This document shows, piece after piece, positions 24,772-33,827 of a DNA stretch of 64,000 bases; position 1 is the stretch's first letter, and every line of letters begins with the position of its first letter. The notes under the pieces were generated by a model. The model was not told the origin of the DNA. It saw only the letters and a program-made list of their open reading frames with translations, and did no database searches. Both the position numbers and the translations under genes were made by a program. The stretch is from Paenibacillus sp. FSL R5-0623 (lineage in GTDB: Bacteria > Bacillota > Bacilli > Paenibacillales > Paenibacillaceae): assembly GCF_037974265.1 (NCBI RefSeq), contig NZ_CP150233.1, positions 6,907,619 to 6,971,618 of the forward strand. Direction: 5' to 3'.

Positions 24772-26133
24772 TTACATCGCGAAGGCATCATTGTGTGCCC
24801 TCTCGTAATTGACGAATTTATTAAAGTTTTTCAGGAAGACCAGTTCTACCGTACCTACCGGACCGTTACGCTGTTTAGCGATAATGATCTCAATAATATT
24901 TTTCTTCTCGGTCTCCTGGTTATAGTAGTCATCCCGATACAGGAACGCTACGATGTCGGCATCTTGCTCGATCGAACCCGATTCCCGCAAGTCACTCATC
25001 ATCGGACGTTTGTCCTGACGTTGCTCTACACCCCGGCTCAGCTGGGACAAGGCAATAACTGGAACTTCCAGTTCCCGGCCAATCTGTTTCAGTGTACGTG
25101 AAATCTCGGATACCTCTTGTTGACGGTTCTCCCCTGCTTTACCACGTCCACTAATCAGTTGAAGATAGTCGATGAGGATCATGCCAAGGCCTTTCTCTTT
25201 CTTCAGGCGACGGCATTTGGCACGAATATCCGCTACGGTAATCCCTGGCGTATCATCTATGAAGATATTCGCTTCTGACAAAGCTGCAATACCCATCGTC
25301 AGCTTCTGCCAGTCCTCATCACCCTTGAAGTCACCCATACGCATTACGCTGGCATCCAGGTTGGCTTCCGCACAGATCATACGTTGTACCAGCTGGGCGG
25401 CTGACATCTCCAGACTGAAGATGGCTACCGTCTCCTGTGCACGAATGGCAACGTTCTGAGCGATATTCAGGGCAAAGGCCGTCTTACCTACGGAAGGACG
25501 GGCAGCTACAATGATCAAGTCACTGCGCTGGAATCCGGCAGTCATTTTGTCCAGATCGATGAACCCGGACGGAATACCTGTTGTTGTACCCTTATTCTGA
25601 TGAAGTGTTTCCACGCGATCGAATACTTCCATCAGTACGTCCTGTATGGCTATAAAACCACTACTGGAGCGACGGTTGGAGATCTCCAGAATGCGACGTT
25701 CAGCTTCTCCGAGCATCGCTGCAACATCTTCTCCGCCTGTATATCCTTCGCTCACGATCTGTGTTGCCGTACGAATCAGGCGACGCAGCATCGATTTCTC
25801 TTCAATAATCTGAGCGTAATAGTCTACGTTCGCGGCTGTAGGTACACCATGGGCTAGCTTAGCCAGATAACTAACGCCCCCGATGTCCTCCAACTCACCT
25901 TTATCCTTTAGAAGCGAAGTCAGTGTAACAAGGTCAATCGGTTGATTTCCCTCACCAAGCTGGATCATCGCTTCAAAGATTAATTGATGGGGTTTATCAT
26001 AGAAATCCTCGGTTTGCACCCGTTCCATCGCTGTAATCAGGGCCTCGCCCTGCAACAGGATTGCACCCAGCACGGCCTGTTCGGCTTCCAGGTTCTGCGG
26101 GGGAATCCGGTCGAATAACATTTCTCCGCCCAT
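24772..26133 (-). CDS. dnaB: Replicative DNA helicase DnaB (B. subtilis DnaC)
   Basis: 453 residues. The N-terminal DnaB domain (RIPPQNLEAEQAVLGAI) is followed by a linker and a RecA-like helicase core: Walker A ARPSVGKTAFAL, Walker B region LIDYLQL, and the C-terminal DLRESGSIEQDAD and AKQRNGPVG arginine-finger region. It is the hexameric helicase at the replication fork. The start is one nt after the rplI stop; an alternative ATG four codons in, after GGCGGAG, would give 449 aa. Last gene of the yybS-gdpP-rplI-dnaB operon, with a terminator 130 nt downstream. Confidence 0.97.
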   Translation of the reverse strand: MGGEMLFDRIPPQNLEAEQAVLGAILLQGEALITAMERVQTEDFYDKPHQLIFEAMIQLGEGNQPIDLVTLTSLLKDKGELEDIGGVSYLAKLAHGVPTAANVDYYAQIIEEKSMLRRLIRTATQIVSEGYTGGEDVAAMLGEAERRILEISNRRSSSGFIAIQDVLMEVFDRVETLHQNKGTTTGIPSGFIDLDKMTAGFQRSDLIIVAARPSVGKTAFALNIAQNVAIRAQETVAIFSLEMSAAQLVQRMICAEANLDASVMRMGDFKGDEDWQKLTMGIAALSEANIFIDDTPGITVADIRAKCRRLKKEKGLGMILIDYLQLISGRGKAGENRQQEVSEISRTLKQIGRELEVPVIALSQLSRGVEQRQDKRPMMSDLRESGSIEQDADIVAFLYRDDYYNQETEKKNIIEIIIAKQRNGPVGTVELVFLKNFNKFVNYERAHNDAFAM

Positions 26134-26134
26134 C

Positions 26135-26578
26135 TTACTCTTCCGTTACCTGTACCTTCAAGGTTGCCTTCACTTCAGGGTGAACCTTGACAGTTACTTG
26201 TGTTACGCCGAGTGTACGAATAGGCTCGTCCAGCTCAATTTTGCGTTTGTCTACTTTCAGACCCTTTTTAGACAAAGCTTCTGCGATCTGTTTGCTGGTA
26301 ATGGCACCAAATAGACGACCACCTTCGCCGGACTTCGCTTTCAGTTCAGTCACTTCTGCTTCCAGCTTTTTCGCAAGTGCTTCCGCTTCCGCTTTCTCTT
26401 CCTGTTTGAGTCTTTCTTCAGCCGCCTTCTGGTTGTCCAGTGTCTTCATGTTGCCGTCCGTTGCCAGACGTGCGATTCCCCGTGGCAATAGGAAGTTCTG
26501 TGCGTAACCCTCAGATACTTCTTTCACTTGCCCTTTCTTGCCTTGACCCTTCATATCTTTTATAAAAATGACTTTCAT
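26135..26578 (-). CDS. rplI: 50S ribosomal protein L9
   Basis: 147 residues, the standard L9 length. N-terminal globular domain MKVIFIKDMKGQGKKGQVKEV and GYAQNFLLPRGIA, a long central helix, and the C-terminal domain. It binds the base of the L1 stalk in 23S rRNA. The start codon overlaps the gdpP stop by 4 nt (ATGA), and dnaB starts 1 nt after its stop. Confidence 0.98.
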   Translation of the reverse strand: MKVIFIKDMKGQGKKGQVKEVSEGYAQNFLLPRGIARLATDGNMKTLDNQKAAEERLKQEEKAEAEALAKKLEAEVTELKAKSGEGGRLFGAITSKQIAEALSKKGLKVDKRKIELDEPIRTLGVTQVTVKVHPEVKATLKVQVTEE

Positions 26579-28566
26579 TCGAACAGCCCCTCTTCCTTTT
26601 CGATTTCAGCCAGTACGTTCGTCAGCCGTTTTTCTGCCTCTCCAAGCGTTCCTTCAAGCTGCACGGCAGCATTCGTCAAATGTCCGCCACCGCCCAGTCG
26701 TTCCATGACAACCTGAACATTCATGCGCCCCAGCGATCTCGCGCTGATGCCAATCAGTCCATCCGGACGCTCACTAATCACAAATGATGCGACCACGTCA
26801 GTCATGTTCAGCAATGTGTCCGCCACTTGGGCGATCATCATCTGTGAAATCTTGCTGCCAGGGTCGGTGACCGCCAGCGCAATGTTTCCATATACCATTT
26901 TAGCATGCTTTATGATTTCTGCCTTAGCAATATATTCTGACAGATCCTCTTTCATCAACCGCTGGATCATAATGGTGTCCGCACCGCTACGGCGCAAGAA
27001 GCCTGCCGCTTCGAACGTTCTGGACCCCGTGTGCAGTGCAAAATGCTTCGTATCCACCGTAATTCCGGCAAGTAGAGCCGTAGCTTCTAGCGGAGTGAAT
27101 TGTACCTTATCATGAATGTATTGCAAGAGTTCGGTTACCAATTCGGCAGCAGAAGACGCATAAGGTTCCAGATAGATCAACACTGCATCATTGATGAACT
27201 CTTCACCCCGGCGATGGTGATCCACAACGACGACACGGGTAGCAGACTGTACCAGTTTTGGCTCCATGGTCATGGAGGCCTTATGAGTATCCACCACCAC
27301 CAGTAACGTGTGCTCGGTCATCATCTGGGTTGCCTGTTCCGGTGATACAAATGCTTTGGACAACTTCTCGTCCTTGTTCACTTGCTCCATCATGCGTTCA
27401 ATCGATGGATTAATTCCATCCAGGACAATTCGTGCTTCCACATTGTACAGACTGGCCGCTTTCCACACTCCGATGGATGCGCCGATCGCGTCCATATCCG
27501 GAATTTTGTGCCCCATGATGAGCACCCGATCGCTCTCCTGCATAAGATCACGCAGCGCGTGCGCAATAACGCGGGCTCTTACCCGTGTGCGTTTCTCCAC
27601 TGCGTTAGACTTACCGCCATAGAAAGACAGGCGTTGTCCGGACTTCACGGCAGCCTGATCACCACCACGTCCAAGTGCCATGTCCAGACTGGACTGTGCC
27701 AGTTCTCCCATCTCACTGATGCTATCCGATCCAAACGCCAGTCCAACACTGAGTGTCATTGGCACTTTGAGGTCAGCAGTCATCTCCCGAACCTCATCCA
27801 AAATGACAAATCGGCTCTGCTCCAGTTCCTGCAAAGACTTATGATTCAGCATCAACAGATAACGATCAGAAGACAGACGGCGCAGGTACACTTCGTACCG
27901 CTTGGCCCAAGACGTAATTTCGCTGGTCACTCGAGCAATCAGCGCTGTACGCTGTTGATCGTCCATGCCTTGGGCAGCTTCGTCCAGATTATCCAGAACG
28001 AGAATTCCCAATGCAAGGCGTTCATTTTCATATTTATCACGAAGAATGGCTAGCTCCGTAATCTCGTATACATATACATACCGCTCCTGCGGGTTATGAA
28101 TAACTCCATAATGCCGATCATCCAACTGGAATTCGTCATGCAACTCCTTGGATGAATGTTCCTTCGTCCCATCCTTCTTCTCTTTAGGCTGAGGAAGTTT
28201 GGGAAACATATTAAGTAGCGGATTACCCACCATTGTCTTCTCCTGGAACATCTCCGCGACAAAGCGGTTATGCCACTCTACCGTACGATCTTCGCTGTAC
28301 AGCACAATTCCGAATGGAAGCATGCTGACCGCTTCCCCCTCCATCCGTTTGATCCGAATAGATAGGCCATTAATGTAGTCGTTAAGCTCACGGCGGAACG
28401 CGAGCTCCGCCTTAATCATGACGATTCCCAGCGCCGAAGCCAGTATCAGACTAATCAAACCAAGCGTCCAGTTATAAATGGTAACGAACATAACGAGCAA
28501 CAGCAGCAGTATGAACGCCCATACGGTATAGTAGCCGTGCCAGCGTTTCTTCAGAAATTTAGGCAT
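26575..28566 (-). CDS. gdpP: GdpP, c-di-AMP phosphodiesterase
   Basis: 663 residues. Two N-terminal transmembrane helices (about 12-55), a PAS-like haem-binding region (about 85-150), a degenerate GGDEF domain (about 170-300) and a DHH-DHHA1 phosphodiesterase domain. DHH motifs visible: GHKIPDMDAIGASIG, VVDTHK, VVVDHHRRG, and C-terminal SARSLGRMNVQVVMERLGGGGH of DHHA1. It hydrolyses the essential second messenger c-di-AMP to pApA and influences wall and potassium homeostasis and beta-lactam tolerance. It is operonic with yybS (11-nt gap) and rplI. All metal ligands seem intact. Confidence 0.95.
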   Translation of the reverse strand: MPKFLKKRWHGYYTVWAFILLLLLVMFVTIYNWTLGLISLILASALGIVMIKAELAFRRELNDYINGLSIRIKRMEGEAVSMLPFGIVLYSEDRTVEWHNRFVAEMFQEKTMVGNPLLNMFPKLPQPKEKKDGTKEHSSKELHDEFQLDDRHYGVIHNPQERYVYVYEITELAILRDKYENERLALGILVLDNLDEAAQGMDDQQRTALIARVTSEITSWAKRYEVYLRRLSSDRYLLMLNHKSLQELEQSRFVILDEVREMTADLKVPMTLSVGLAFGSDSISEMGELAQSSLDMALGRGGDQAAVKSGQRLSFYGGKSNAVEKRTRVRARVIAHALRDLMQESDRVLIMGHKIPDMDAIGASIGVWKAASLYNVEARIVLDGINPSIERMMEQVNKDEKLSKAFVSPEQATQMMTEHTLLVVVDTHKASMTMEPKLVQSATRVVVVDHHRRGEEFINDAVLIYLEPYASSAAELVTELLQYIHDKVQFTPLEATALLAGITVDTKHFALHTGSRTFEAAGFLRRSGADTIMIQRLMKEDLSEYIAKAEIIKHAKMVYGNIALAVTDPGSKISQMMIAQVADTLLNMTDVVASFVISERPDGLIGISARSLGRMNVQVVMERLGGGGHLTNAAVQLEGTLGEAEKRLTNVLAEIEKEEGLFE

Positions 28567-28577
28567 GACTCATCACC

Positions 28578-29498
28578 CTATCGTTTTGATTTCGATATTG
28601 CCTCACGAAGCGGGAACGCCAGATCGATAATTCCGATAATCCGAAGCGGACCAATGAAGAAGACCGCAGCCGCCAGGAAATATGGTATAACCGGATTCCA
28701 TTTCTTTGTATGTGAGAGAAAGAAGAAGAAACCGATCGCTTGAATCATGAAGCCCAGATTAATTAACGGGGACAGATTCATGGCAATCATGGTCCAGTAT
28801 GTTCCATCACTTTGTCTGGAAATCACTTCGATCAACAGTGCAAGGAAATAATACCAGATCAACGCACGCGGCATACGCCATTCTCTCGCTGGTGGCAACT
28901 TCGATACCACCACACCCATCACGTTCAGAATCGGACGAGCAATGGCGTGTGTAATGAAAGCCATTACCATCGATGTGACAACGAGAGCAAATGGAATCAT
29001 AAGCTGTGTTTGTTTGGCAACATCCTCGGTCATCTCAGGTGTCCATGCAAACCCGTTGATCATCTGATTCGATGTATTGGTTAACGGTTCAATGGTCAAT
29101 TTGACCACATCTTCAATATAACTGGACAGGTCGAATTGGAAAATGACACTGCCGACCAAGAGCAACAACAAGTATTCTGCCAACATCATGCCACTTCCCG
29201 CCATCAGAGCGAACAGGGCCGATTTGCGTGTTTTATACGCGTGACCCATAACGATCGCAGGCAGGGTAAAGATGAGCAATAGTAACAGATAGATGGGGTG
29301 GAATACGACCAAAATAACAGCTACGGGCACGAGATGCCATATAAATGATTTTAAAGATAATGAAGCATACAAAATAACTCCCGGAATCATCATAAAAAAT
29401 ATGGCAAGTACCGATAAAGGAGTTAACAGCGAAAGTAGCAAGAGCAGATAGACTGCGCTCCAAACAGCTGATTTAAAGCTAAATTTCAACAAATTCAC
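28578..29498 (-). CDS. yybS: YybS, DUF2232 integral membrane protein
   Basis: 306 residues, with seven to eight hydrophobic segments spread over the length and short loops. This matches DUF2232 membrane proteins found directly upstream of gdpP across Bacillales. The role is unknown; the fold resembles ECF-type substrate-binding membrane subunits, which is a family-level statement and not visible here. Its start overlaps the upstream MazG-like gene by 4 nt. Confidence 0.88.
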   Translation of the reverse strand: MNLLKFSFKSAVWSAVYLLLLLSLLTPLSVLAIFFMMIPGVILYASLSLKSFIWHLVPVAVILVVFHPIYLLLLLIFTLPAIVMGHAYKTRKSALFALMAGSGMMLAEYLLLLLVGSVIFQFDLSSYIEDVVKLTIEPLTNTSNQMINGFAWTPEMTEDVAKQTQLMIPFALVVTSMVMAFITHAIARPILNVMGVVVSKLPPAREWRMPRALIWYYFLALLIEVISRQSDGTYWTMIAMNLSPLINLGFMIQAIGFFFFLSHTKKWNPVIPYFLAAAVFFIGPLRIIGIIDLAFPLREAISKSKR

Positions 29499-29797
29499 CT
29501 CTTACGCATATGATCTTCTAGCGCGGAAATATCCTGGTACCAGTCTTCAAGCTGGTGACCTTCCTGTTTATGCTTTTTCAACTTCTCAACTAGCAGTGCA
29601 TCCAGATCCTTGAAAGGAATACCGAGCCTGCGGCCCAATATGTAACTACTCATAATCAAACTGGCAAGACTGTCCCCGATTCGAGTTGTACTGCCTTCCC
29701 ATAACGCCTTGAATAATCGGGATACCTGATCAAGCACTTCGGTTTTCAGCCATTCAATCACTTTAGCGCGTTTGGCTACATCCAGTTCTTTAGGCAT
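29495..29797 (-). CDS. MazG-like family protein
   Basis: 100 residues, all-helical, with KALWEGSTTRIGDSLASLIMSSYILGRRLG, similar to the MazG-like NTP-pyrophosphohydrolase fold, but the EExxE metal motifs of active MazG are not obvious, so catalysis is doubtful. GGGGGAGAG lies upstream of the ATG. It overlaps yybS by 4 nt and begins the transcription unit MazG-like-yybS-gdpP-rplI-dnaB. Members at this locus are conserved in Paenibacillaceae as I recall; function unknown. Confidence 0.72.
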   Translation of the reverse strand: MPKELDVAKRAKVIEWLKTEVLDQVSRLFKALWEGSTTRIGDSLASLIMSSYILGRRLGIPFKDLDALLVEKLKKHKQEGHQLEDWYQDISALEDHMRKR

Positions 29798-29874
29798 TTG
29801 GCGAAAGTCACTCTCCCCCGAAAAAGCTTTATTCTCGATTATAGCATAAAAAGAGGGCCCGCAAAATTACCCCA

Positions 29875-29894
29875 AAAAGCGGAGAAGTTCTCCG
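29875..29894 (-). terminator. Hairpin terminator after the CBS gene
   Basis: Perfect stem CGGAGAA/TTCTCCG around one base (29880-29894), on the minus strand followed by CTTTTT. A related shorter palindrome CGGAGTCCTCCG lies at 29917-29928. Distance from the CBS stop is about 170 nt. Confidence 0.5.
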
Positions 29895-30061
29895 AAACTG
29901 ATGTCAGGTACTTATGCGGAGTCCTCCGTACATCCTAGCGACCTATATATTTGTAAAAAACTTCGAATGCGTCCCTGATTCAGGACTTCTTAAGTTTAAC
30001 ATGATACCGGACGGCTGTGATTATCCCTAATGACACAATAATGTTTAAATTCGTAACCACC

Positions 30062-30487
30062 TTACTTAGCCTTGATCGATTCTTTGGCTACAATGCCCTC
30101 ACAGTACTCAATAATCTGACTCCGTCTGACAATACCAATGAACCGATCCATATCATCGACCACAGGAACAAAGTTCTGAACTTTAGCCAGATTAATCAGG
30201 TCCTCCATGTTGGCGTCAATGGATACGGGTTTAATATCCAAGCGAAGTGGAACGTCCTTGAGCAAGAACTTTGAAGCGTTTTCAAATGAAATCTTTCCCT
30301 CGGCATTCTTCATATACCACAGTAAGTCGCCTTCGGTAACGGTACCAATATATTTGCCTTCTTTATTCAAAATGGGTACCGCCGTAAAACGATGATATTC
30401 CATCCGTTCCAACGTTTGCCGCAGCGTAGAATCCGACGTCACACACGTAACCTCTTGTTTGGGTAGCAAAAAAAATGCGATGTTCAT
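30062..30487 (-). CDS. Tandem CBS-domain protein, possible nucleotide sensor
   Basis: 141 residues, almost entirely two CBS motifs: residues about 10-60 (FTAVPILNKEGKYIGTVTEGDLL) and about 80-135 (FVPVVDDMDRFIGIVRRSQIIEY). Paired CBS motifs form a Bateman module that binds adenine nucleotides. Size and layout recall the c-di-AMP-binding CBS proteins of Bacilli (DarB/CbpB), and the location 700 bp from the c-di-AMP phosphodiesterase operon makes this attractive, but no ligand-specific residue can be asserted. It is monocistronic, with TATAAT-like promoter sequence at 30544-30549. Confidence 0.85.
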   Translation of the reverse strand: MNIAFFLLPKQEVTCVTSDSTLRQTLERMEYHRFTAVPILNKEGKYIGTVTEGDLLWYMKNAEGKISFENASKFLLKDVPLRLDIKPVSIDANMEDLINLAKVQNFVPVVDDMDRFIGIVRRSQIIEYCEGIVAKESIKAK

Positions 30488-30516
30488 ACCCTTGTGTATC
30501 CTCCTTGTGAATTTCT

Positions 30517-30549
30517 TCGTTCAACTTATCTCGCTCAACTTATATTATA
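30517..30549 (-). promoter_or_regulatory. Predicted promoter of the CBS gene with repeated start-site motif
   Basis: On the minus strand TATAAT (30544-30549) is followed immediately by ATAAGTTGAGCGA (30531-30543) and a second copy ATAAGTTGAACGA (30517-30529). The same 13-mer follows the presumed -10 of the LCP gene at 31921-31933. The -35 box is weak. Confidence 0.5.
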
Positions 30550-30599
30550 CGGATCAGAACGCAGGATGTTCCAAAAGGATAATAGTTCTCAGTACAAAG

Positions 30600-30635
30600 A
30601 AAAAAAACAGCAGCCCGCGAATAAACGTACTGCTG
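30600..30635 (-). terminator. Terminator after the LCP gene
   Basis: CAGCAG (30608-30613) pairs with CTGCTG (30630-30635), on the minus strand followed by eight or more T residues; 37 nt past the stop at 30672. Confidence 0.85.
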
Positions 30636-30671
30636 ATTGTGGTCTACAACACATCATTGGTATGGAATTGG

Positions 30672-31703
30672 TTATTCAATCTTTTGCCGGTCAGGGATCA
30701 TTACTTCACCAGCTGGGGTCGATTGATCCATCCAGTTGTTAATCAGCTCTTTGGCATATTGGACATCTTTCTCGTCAGCCTGACCATAATAGATACCGTC
30801 CTTTTTCATCCCCTCACCCAGAATGGTGAAGCTTGAAATCTGCGGTTTCTCCTGAGTAAGCACTTGTTTAGCCAGATCAATAATGAAAGAAGCTCGCATA
30901 TCCGTCTGGAAGCTATCTCCCATGATCTGAATCAATTCCGGAATTTTGGCGATTTGATTCAAATTCAGCATCTCATTCGCCATCGAGTTCAGGAAAATCT
31001 GCTGCCGCTTGGTACGATTAAAATCGCTATCCTCACGGTATCTTACATAATACAGTGCTTCCTGCCCGTCATAGATCGGCTTACCGCCTTCAATCGTGAA
31101 TTGCACATGATCCGGGTTCTTGTTCACAATGTCCTCATCAATTGGCAGTTTTACGCCACCAAGCGCATCAACCACTTTTTTGATTCCGTCGAAGTTGATC
31201 GTTGCATAATAACCCACATCAGCATCAAGAAATTTCTCCACCGTATTGATGGACATATTCTCCCCACCAAAAGCATAGGCATGCGCCAACTTATCATAAT
31301 CATCTTCGCCGTCCTTGTTCGCATCCCGTCCTACAATCTGCACATACGTATCACGTGGAATGGATACCAGAAGCACACGGGATTCCTTGGGACGTACTAC
31401 AGCATAGATAACGGTATCCGAACGTCCACGCGTTTTCTCATAGGCGCGTTTGTCCGAACCAAGCAGTAATACGGAGAATGGTTCCTTACGGTATACCGTT
31501 GGATCAGGCGTGTTATTGCCTTCTTGCGGTACATAAGAGCGGGATAACTGATCTTCTACCGAACCGGCGAGAAACAGATCAAATGCCGCTACAGCCAGTT
31601 GCTGACGGAACAAATAACCTCCGATTAACAAAACAACAAGTGAAACGAGCGTTATATATAGGCCTTTTCTTCTTTTCTTCTTATCTTTAGTTCTGCTTTT
31701 CAT
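30672..31703 (-). CDS. LytR-CpsA-Psr (LCP) family cell-wall polymer ligase
   Basis: 343 residues. A basic cytoplasmic N-terminus and one transmembrane helix (LYITLVSLVVLLIGGYLF) precede an extracytoplasmic LCP domain with LLLGSDKRAYEKTRGRSDTV, SIPRDTYVQI and YVRYREDSDFNRTKRQQ, which contain the conserved Asp and Arg residues that bind pyrophosphate-linked lipid. LCP enzymes transfer teichoic acids or other anionic polymers from lipid carrier to peptidoglycan. It has its own terminator and a predicted promoter beside copy C of the dispersed repeat. Confidence 0.93.
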   Translation of the reverse strand: MKSRTKDKKKRRKGLYITLVSLVVLLIGGYLFRQQLAVAAFDLFLAGSVEDQLSRSYVPQEGNNTPDPTVYRKEPFSVLLLGSDKRAYEKTRGRSDTVIYAVVRPKESRVLLVSIPRDTYVQIVGRDANKDGEDDYDKLAHAYAFGGENMSINTVEKFLDADVGYYATINFDGIKKVVDALGGVKLPIDEDIVNKNPDHVQFTIEGGKPIYDGQEALYYVRYREDSDFNRTKRQQIFLNSMANEMLNLNQIAKIPELIQIMGDSFQTDMRASFIIDLAKQVLTQEKPQISSFTILGEGMKKDGIYYGQADEKDVQYAKELINNWMDQSTPAGEVMIPDRQKIE

Positions 31704-31764
31704 CCATTAATTCCTTCTTCACTATCGAAATGATACTGCCTGATATATAAGTTTCATCTAATAT

Positions 31765-31910
31765 TTACACTAATAACGGAGAGGTCAGAAAAAACCTGAA
31801 GAAGCGTAGCGCTCGCCTTTATCACCGGATTTTTACCTTTTGAATAAGGTAATTTTAAAAAATCTGGGGATAACAGCGATCGGAAGGTTATTCTGAACTC
31901 GCAGTGATAA
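31765..31910 (-). repeat. Dispersed intergenic repeat, copy C (inverted)
   Basis: Reverse orientation relative to copies A and B: the block TAACAGCGATCGGAAGGTT is at 31871-31889 and the opposite end reads ATAACGGAGAGG at 31773. The central CTTTCTTTCAGAAAG hairpin present in A and B is missing, so this is an internally deleted copy. It lies in the leader region of the LCP gene. Confidence 0.7.
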
Positions 31911-31920
31911 GTGTAACGAT

Positions 31921-31940
31921 TCGTTCAACTTATATAATAC
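31921..31940 (-). promoter_or_regulatory. LCP gene promoter-like element
   Basis: Minus-strand TATTAT (31935-31940) is followed by the 13-mer ATAAGTTGAACGA, identical to the one downstream of the CBS gene -10 box. It would place transcription start about 220 nt upstream of the LCP start codon, so the dispersed repeat copy C would be in the leader. Confidence 0.45.
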
Positions 31941-32073
31941 CAATTAAACGTCTGGGTTGCCTTGTGACTCGGTGTCCTTCTGAAGTTTTCTCTCTCTGGA
32001 ATCAAGACACCGCTTACGCTCGTTCTATTGTAATCATTGCAGGAGCAAGAAAAGTTACAATCCGGTTAAATTG

Positions 32074-32120
32074 AAAAGAACAGCGACTCCTTTTTAGCTA
32101 CAAAAGGTACACTGTTCTCT
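32074..32120 (-). terminator. Terminator after the DHA2 exporter gene
   Basis: AAAGAACAG (32075-32083) pairs with CTGTTCTCTT (from 32112), with extra inner pairing; on the minus strand a TTTT tract follows. Confidence 0.75.
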
Positions 32121-32140
32121 TCATTTCTAACGTTATCAAA

Positions 32141-33727
32141 TCAGCTTGTAGATACATCTTCCACATGATGACTCTTCTCTTTTTGACGCAGACGTCCCGT
32201 TATAAGCGCAGCTATCAGCGTAAGCACACTGAATACCACCGCAGACCAGAAAAGACCATTGTAACCCTGCCCTGTCGTTTGATGCACTGCCTGGAGCAAC
32301 ACCTCACGGATACCTTCATCAGGAATCTGGGACAGGCCCTCTGTCAGACTGGAGACATCACTCCCTGATGCCCCTCCCGAGGCATATTGTTGCAGCATCT
32401 CGGGCGGTACCTGAATTCCTTTGTCAGCGAATCCTGCCTGAATGTTTGATCCCAGATTAACGAAAGAACGTGCCAGGAATCCAGCGAAAATGGTAGGTGC
32501 AATCGCCATCGCCATCTGGCGGAATAACGAGCTGGTCGCTACCGCGATGCCTTTGTTGTTCTCCCCTGCCTGTTCTGTGACAAGTACGTTAACTGGCGCA
32601 CCAAGCATCATACCGAAGCCAATACCTACGAGTGTACTCGCGATGACAAATTGCCAGATATGCTCCACCCATAGCGGAAACAGCAGGAATCCAATTGCAG
32701 ATAGCAGCCCCGCAACGGATAACGTCCAGATTGGCCCTTTGCGGTCAACGAGGTATCCACCTCCACCTGCCCCGATGCCGGATGCCAGCGCGAGCGGAGT
32801 AAACCAGTACCCGGAAGCTGTATTGGATACGCCGAGATATTGTTCAACAAATCCGGGAATAAAGATCACCGAGGCCAGAATGGCTCCGGAGAAAAAGGCA
32901 ATCAACAGCGTCCAGCGAAAGGACGCAATGCCCAGAAGTTGTGTCGATACAACAGGTTCACGTTCAGATCCTTCCAGCCTTTTTTCCATGAAGTAAAAGA
33001 GCACGAGAATGATCACACCTGCCAAGAAGAAACCGTAGAACATGGGTGATCCCAGGCTTTGAAGCATGTTCACACCGTCCAGATTGCTGAAGCTATACAT
33101 TAAACTGAGTACACCCAACGTTAGGACAGCAATACCGCTCCAGTCCACTGCTGCACGATTCAGTTCCTGCTCTTCCTGAATAAATCGAATACCTGCAATG
33201 AATAGCAGAATGGCGATAGGTACATTGATCAGGAATAACCAATGCCAGTTGCCCGTAAGGTCCAGTATAAAAGCACCGACATTGGGTCCCAATATAGCGG
33301 CAACACCATTCATCCCTCCGAGCAGACCCAAAGCTGTACCCTGACGCTCCGCCGGGAACTTGCTTAATACGTATGAGCTGGCAATGATAAAAATCCCACC
33401 ACCGCCCAAAGCTTGAATGACACGAGCAATCAGGAAAAAGGTAAACGATGTGCTCAGCGCGACGAGCAGGGACCCGATCCCAAACAACGCCACTTCAATC
33501 AAAAATAGTTTCTTGCGACCATAACGGTCCGACAGTTTGCCCGCAATAGGTACACTCACCGCAAGCCCAAGCGTGTAAAGCGTAATCGTCCATGCTCCCC
33601 ATGTTGGCGACACACCAAATGATGCATTTAAGGTGGTCAGTGAAGAGGTGATGATCCCGTTATCCAGTGCAGCCATAAATACCCCTATGGCAAACAGGAT
33701 TAGCGGCCATTTCATTTGTTTTTGCAT
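32141..33727 (-). CDS. DHA2-family MFS multidrug exporter (14 TM)
   Basis: 528 residues from the ATG at 33727, 9 nt after GGGAGG; a GTG one codon upstream is equally possible. About 14 hydrophobic helices. The motif A loop GKLSDRYGRKKLF after TM2 and motif C-like GPNVGAFILD in TM5 identify a drug:H+ antiporter of the DHA2/EmrB group. A large soluble loop (about 440-490, with GGASGSDVSSLTEGL) lies before the last helix. The substrate is unknown. A palindrome overlaps the upstream region (33810-33827), suggesting TetR-type control, but no regulator gene is adjacent. Confidence 0.92.
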   Translation of the reverse strand: MQKQMKWPLILFAIGVFMAALDNGIITSSLTTLNASFGVSPTWGAWTITLYTLGLAVSVPIAGKLSDRYGRKKLFLIEVALFGIGSLLVALSTSFTFFLIARVIQALGGGGIFIIASSYVLSKFPAERQGTALGLLGGMNGVAAILGPNVGAFILDLTGNWHWLFLINVPIAILLFIAGIRFIQEEQELNRAAVDWSGIAVLTLGVLSLMYSFSNLDGVNMLQSLGSPMFYGFFLAGVIILVLFYFMEKRLEGSEREPVVSTQLLGIASFRWTLLIAFFSGAILASVIFIPGFVEQYLGVSNTASGYWFTPLALASGIGAGGGGYLVDRKGPIWTLSVAGLLSAIGFLLFPLWVEHIWQFVIASTLVGIGFGMMLGAPVNVLVTEQAGENNKGIAVATSSLFRQMAMAIAPTIFAGFLARSFVNLGSNIQAGFADKGIQVPPEMLQQYASGGASGSDVSSLTEGLSQIPDEGIREVLLQAVHQTTGQGYNGLFWSAVVFSVLTLIAALITGRLRQKEKSHHVEDVSTS

Positions 33728-33809
33728 CACATGTTACCTCCCGATCAGATCGTAAATTTAGTATCGTACAGTTGGTTTGATACATATATATTAAACTGAA
33801 TTGAATAAT

Positions 33810-33827
33810 AATGACTCACTGGTCATT
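33810..33827. promoter_or_regulatory. Palindromic operator candidate upstream of the exporter
   Basis: AATGAC-TCACTG-GTCATT, an inverted repeat with 6-bp arms and 6-bp centre, located 83 bp upstream of the exporter start. TetR/MarR-type operators often look like this. The regulator is not in the neighbourhood. Confidence 0.4.

Larger units (their letters stand above)
31704..32140. other. Spacer between LCP and DHA2 exporter genes
   Basis: 437 nt. It contains dispersed repeat copy C (31765-31910), the LCP promoter-like motif (31921-31940) and the exporter terminator (32074-32120). No gene. Confidence 0.6.
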
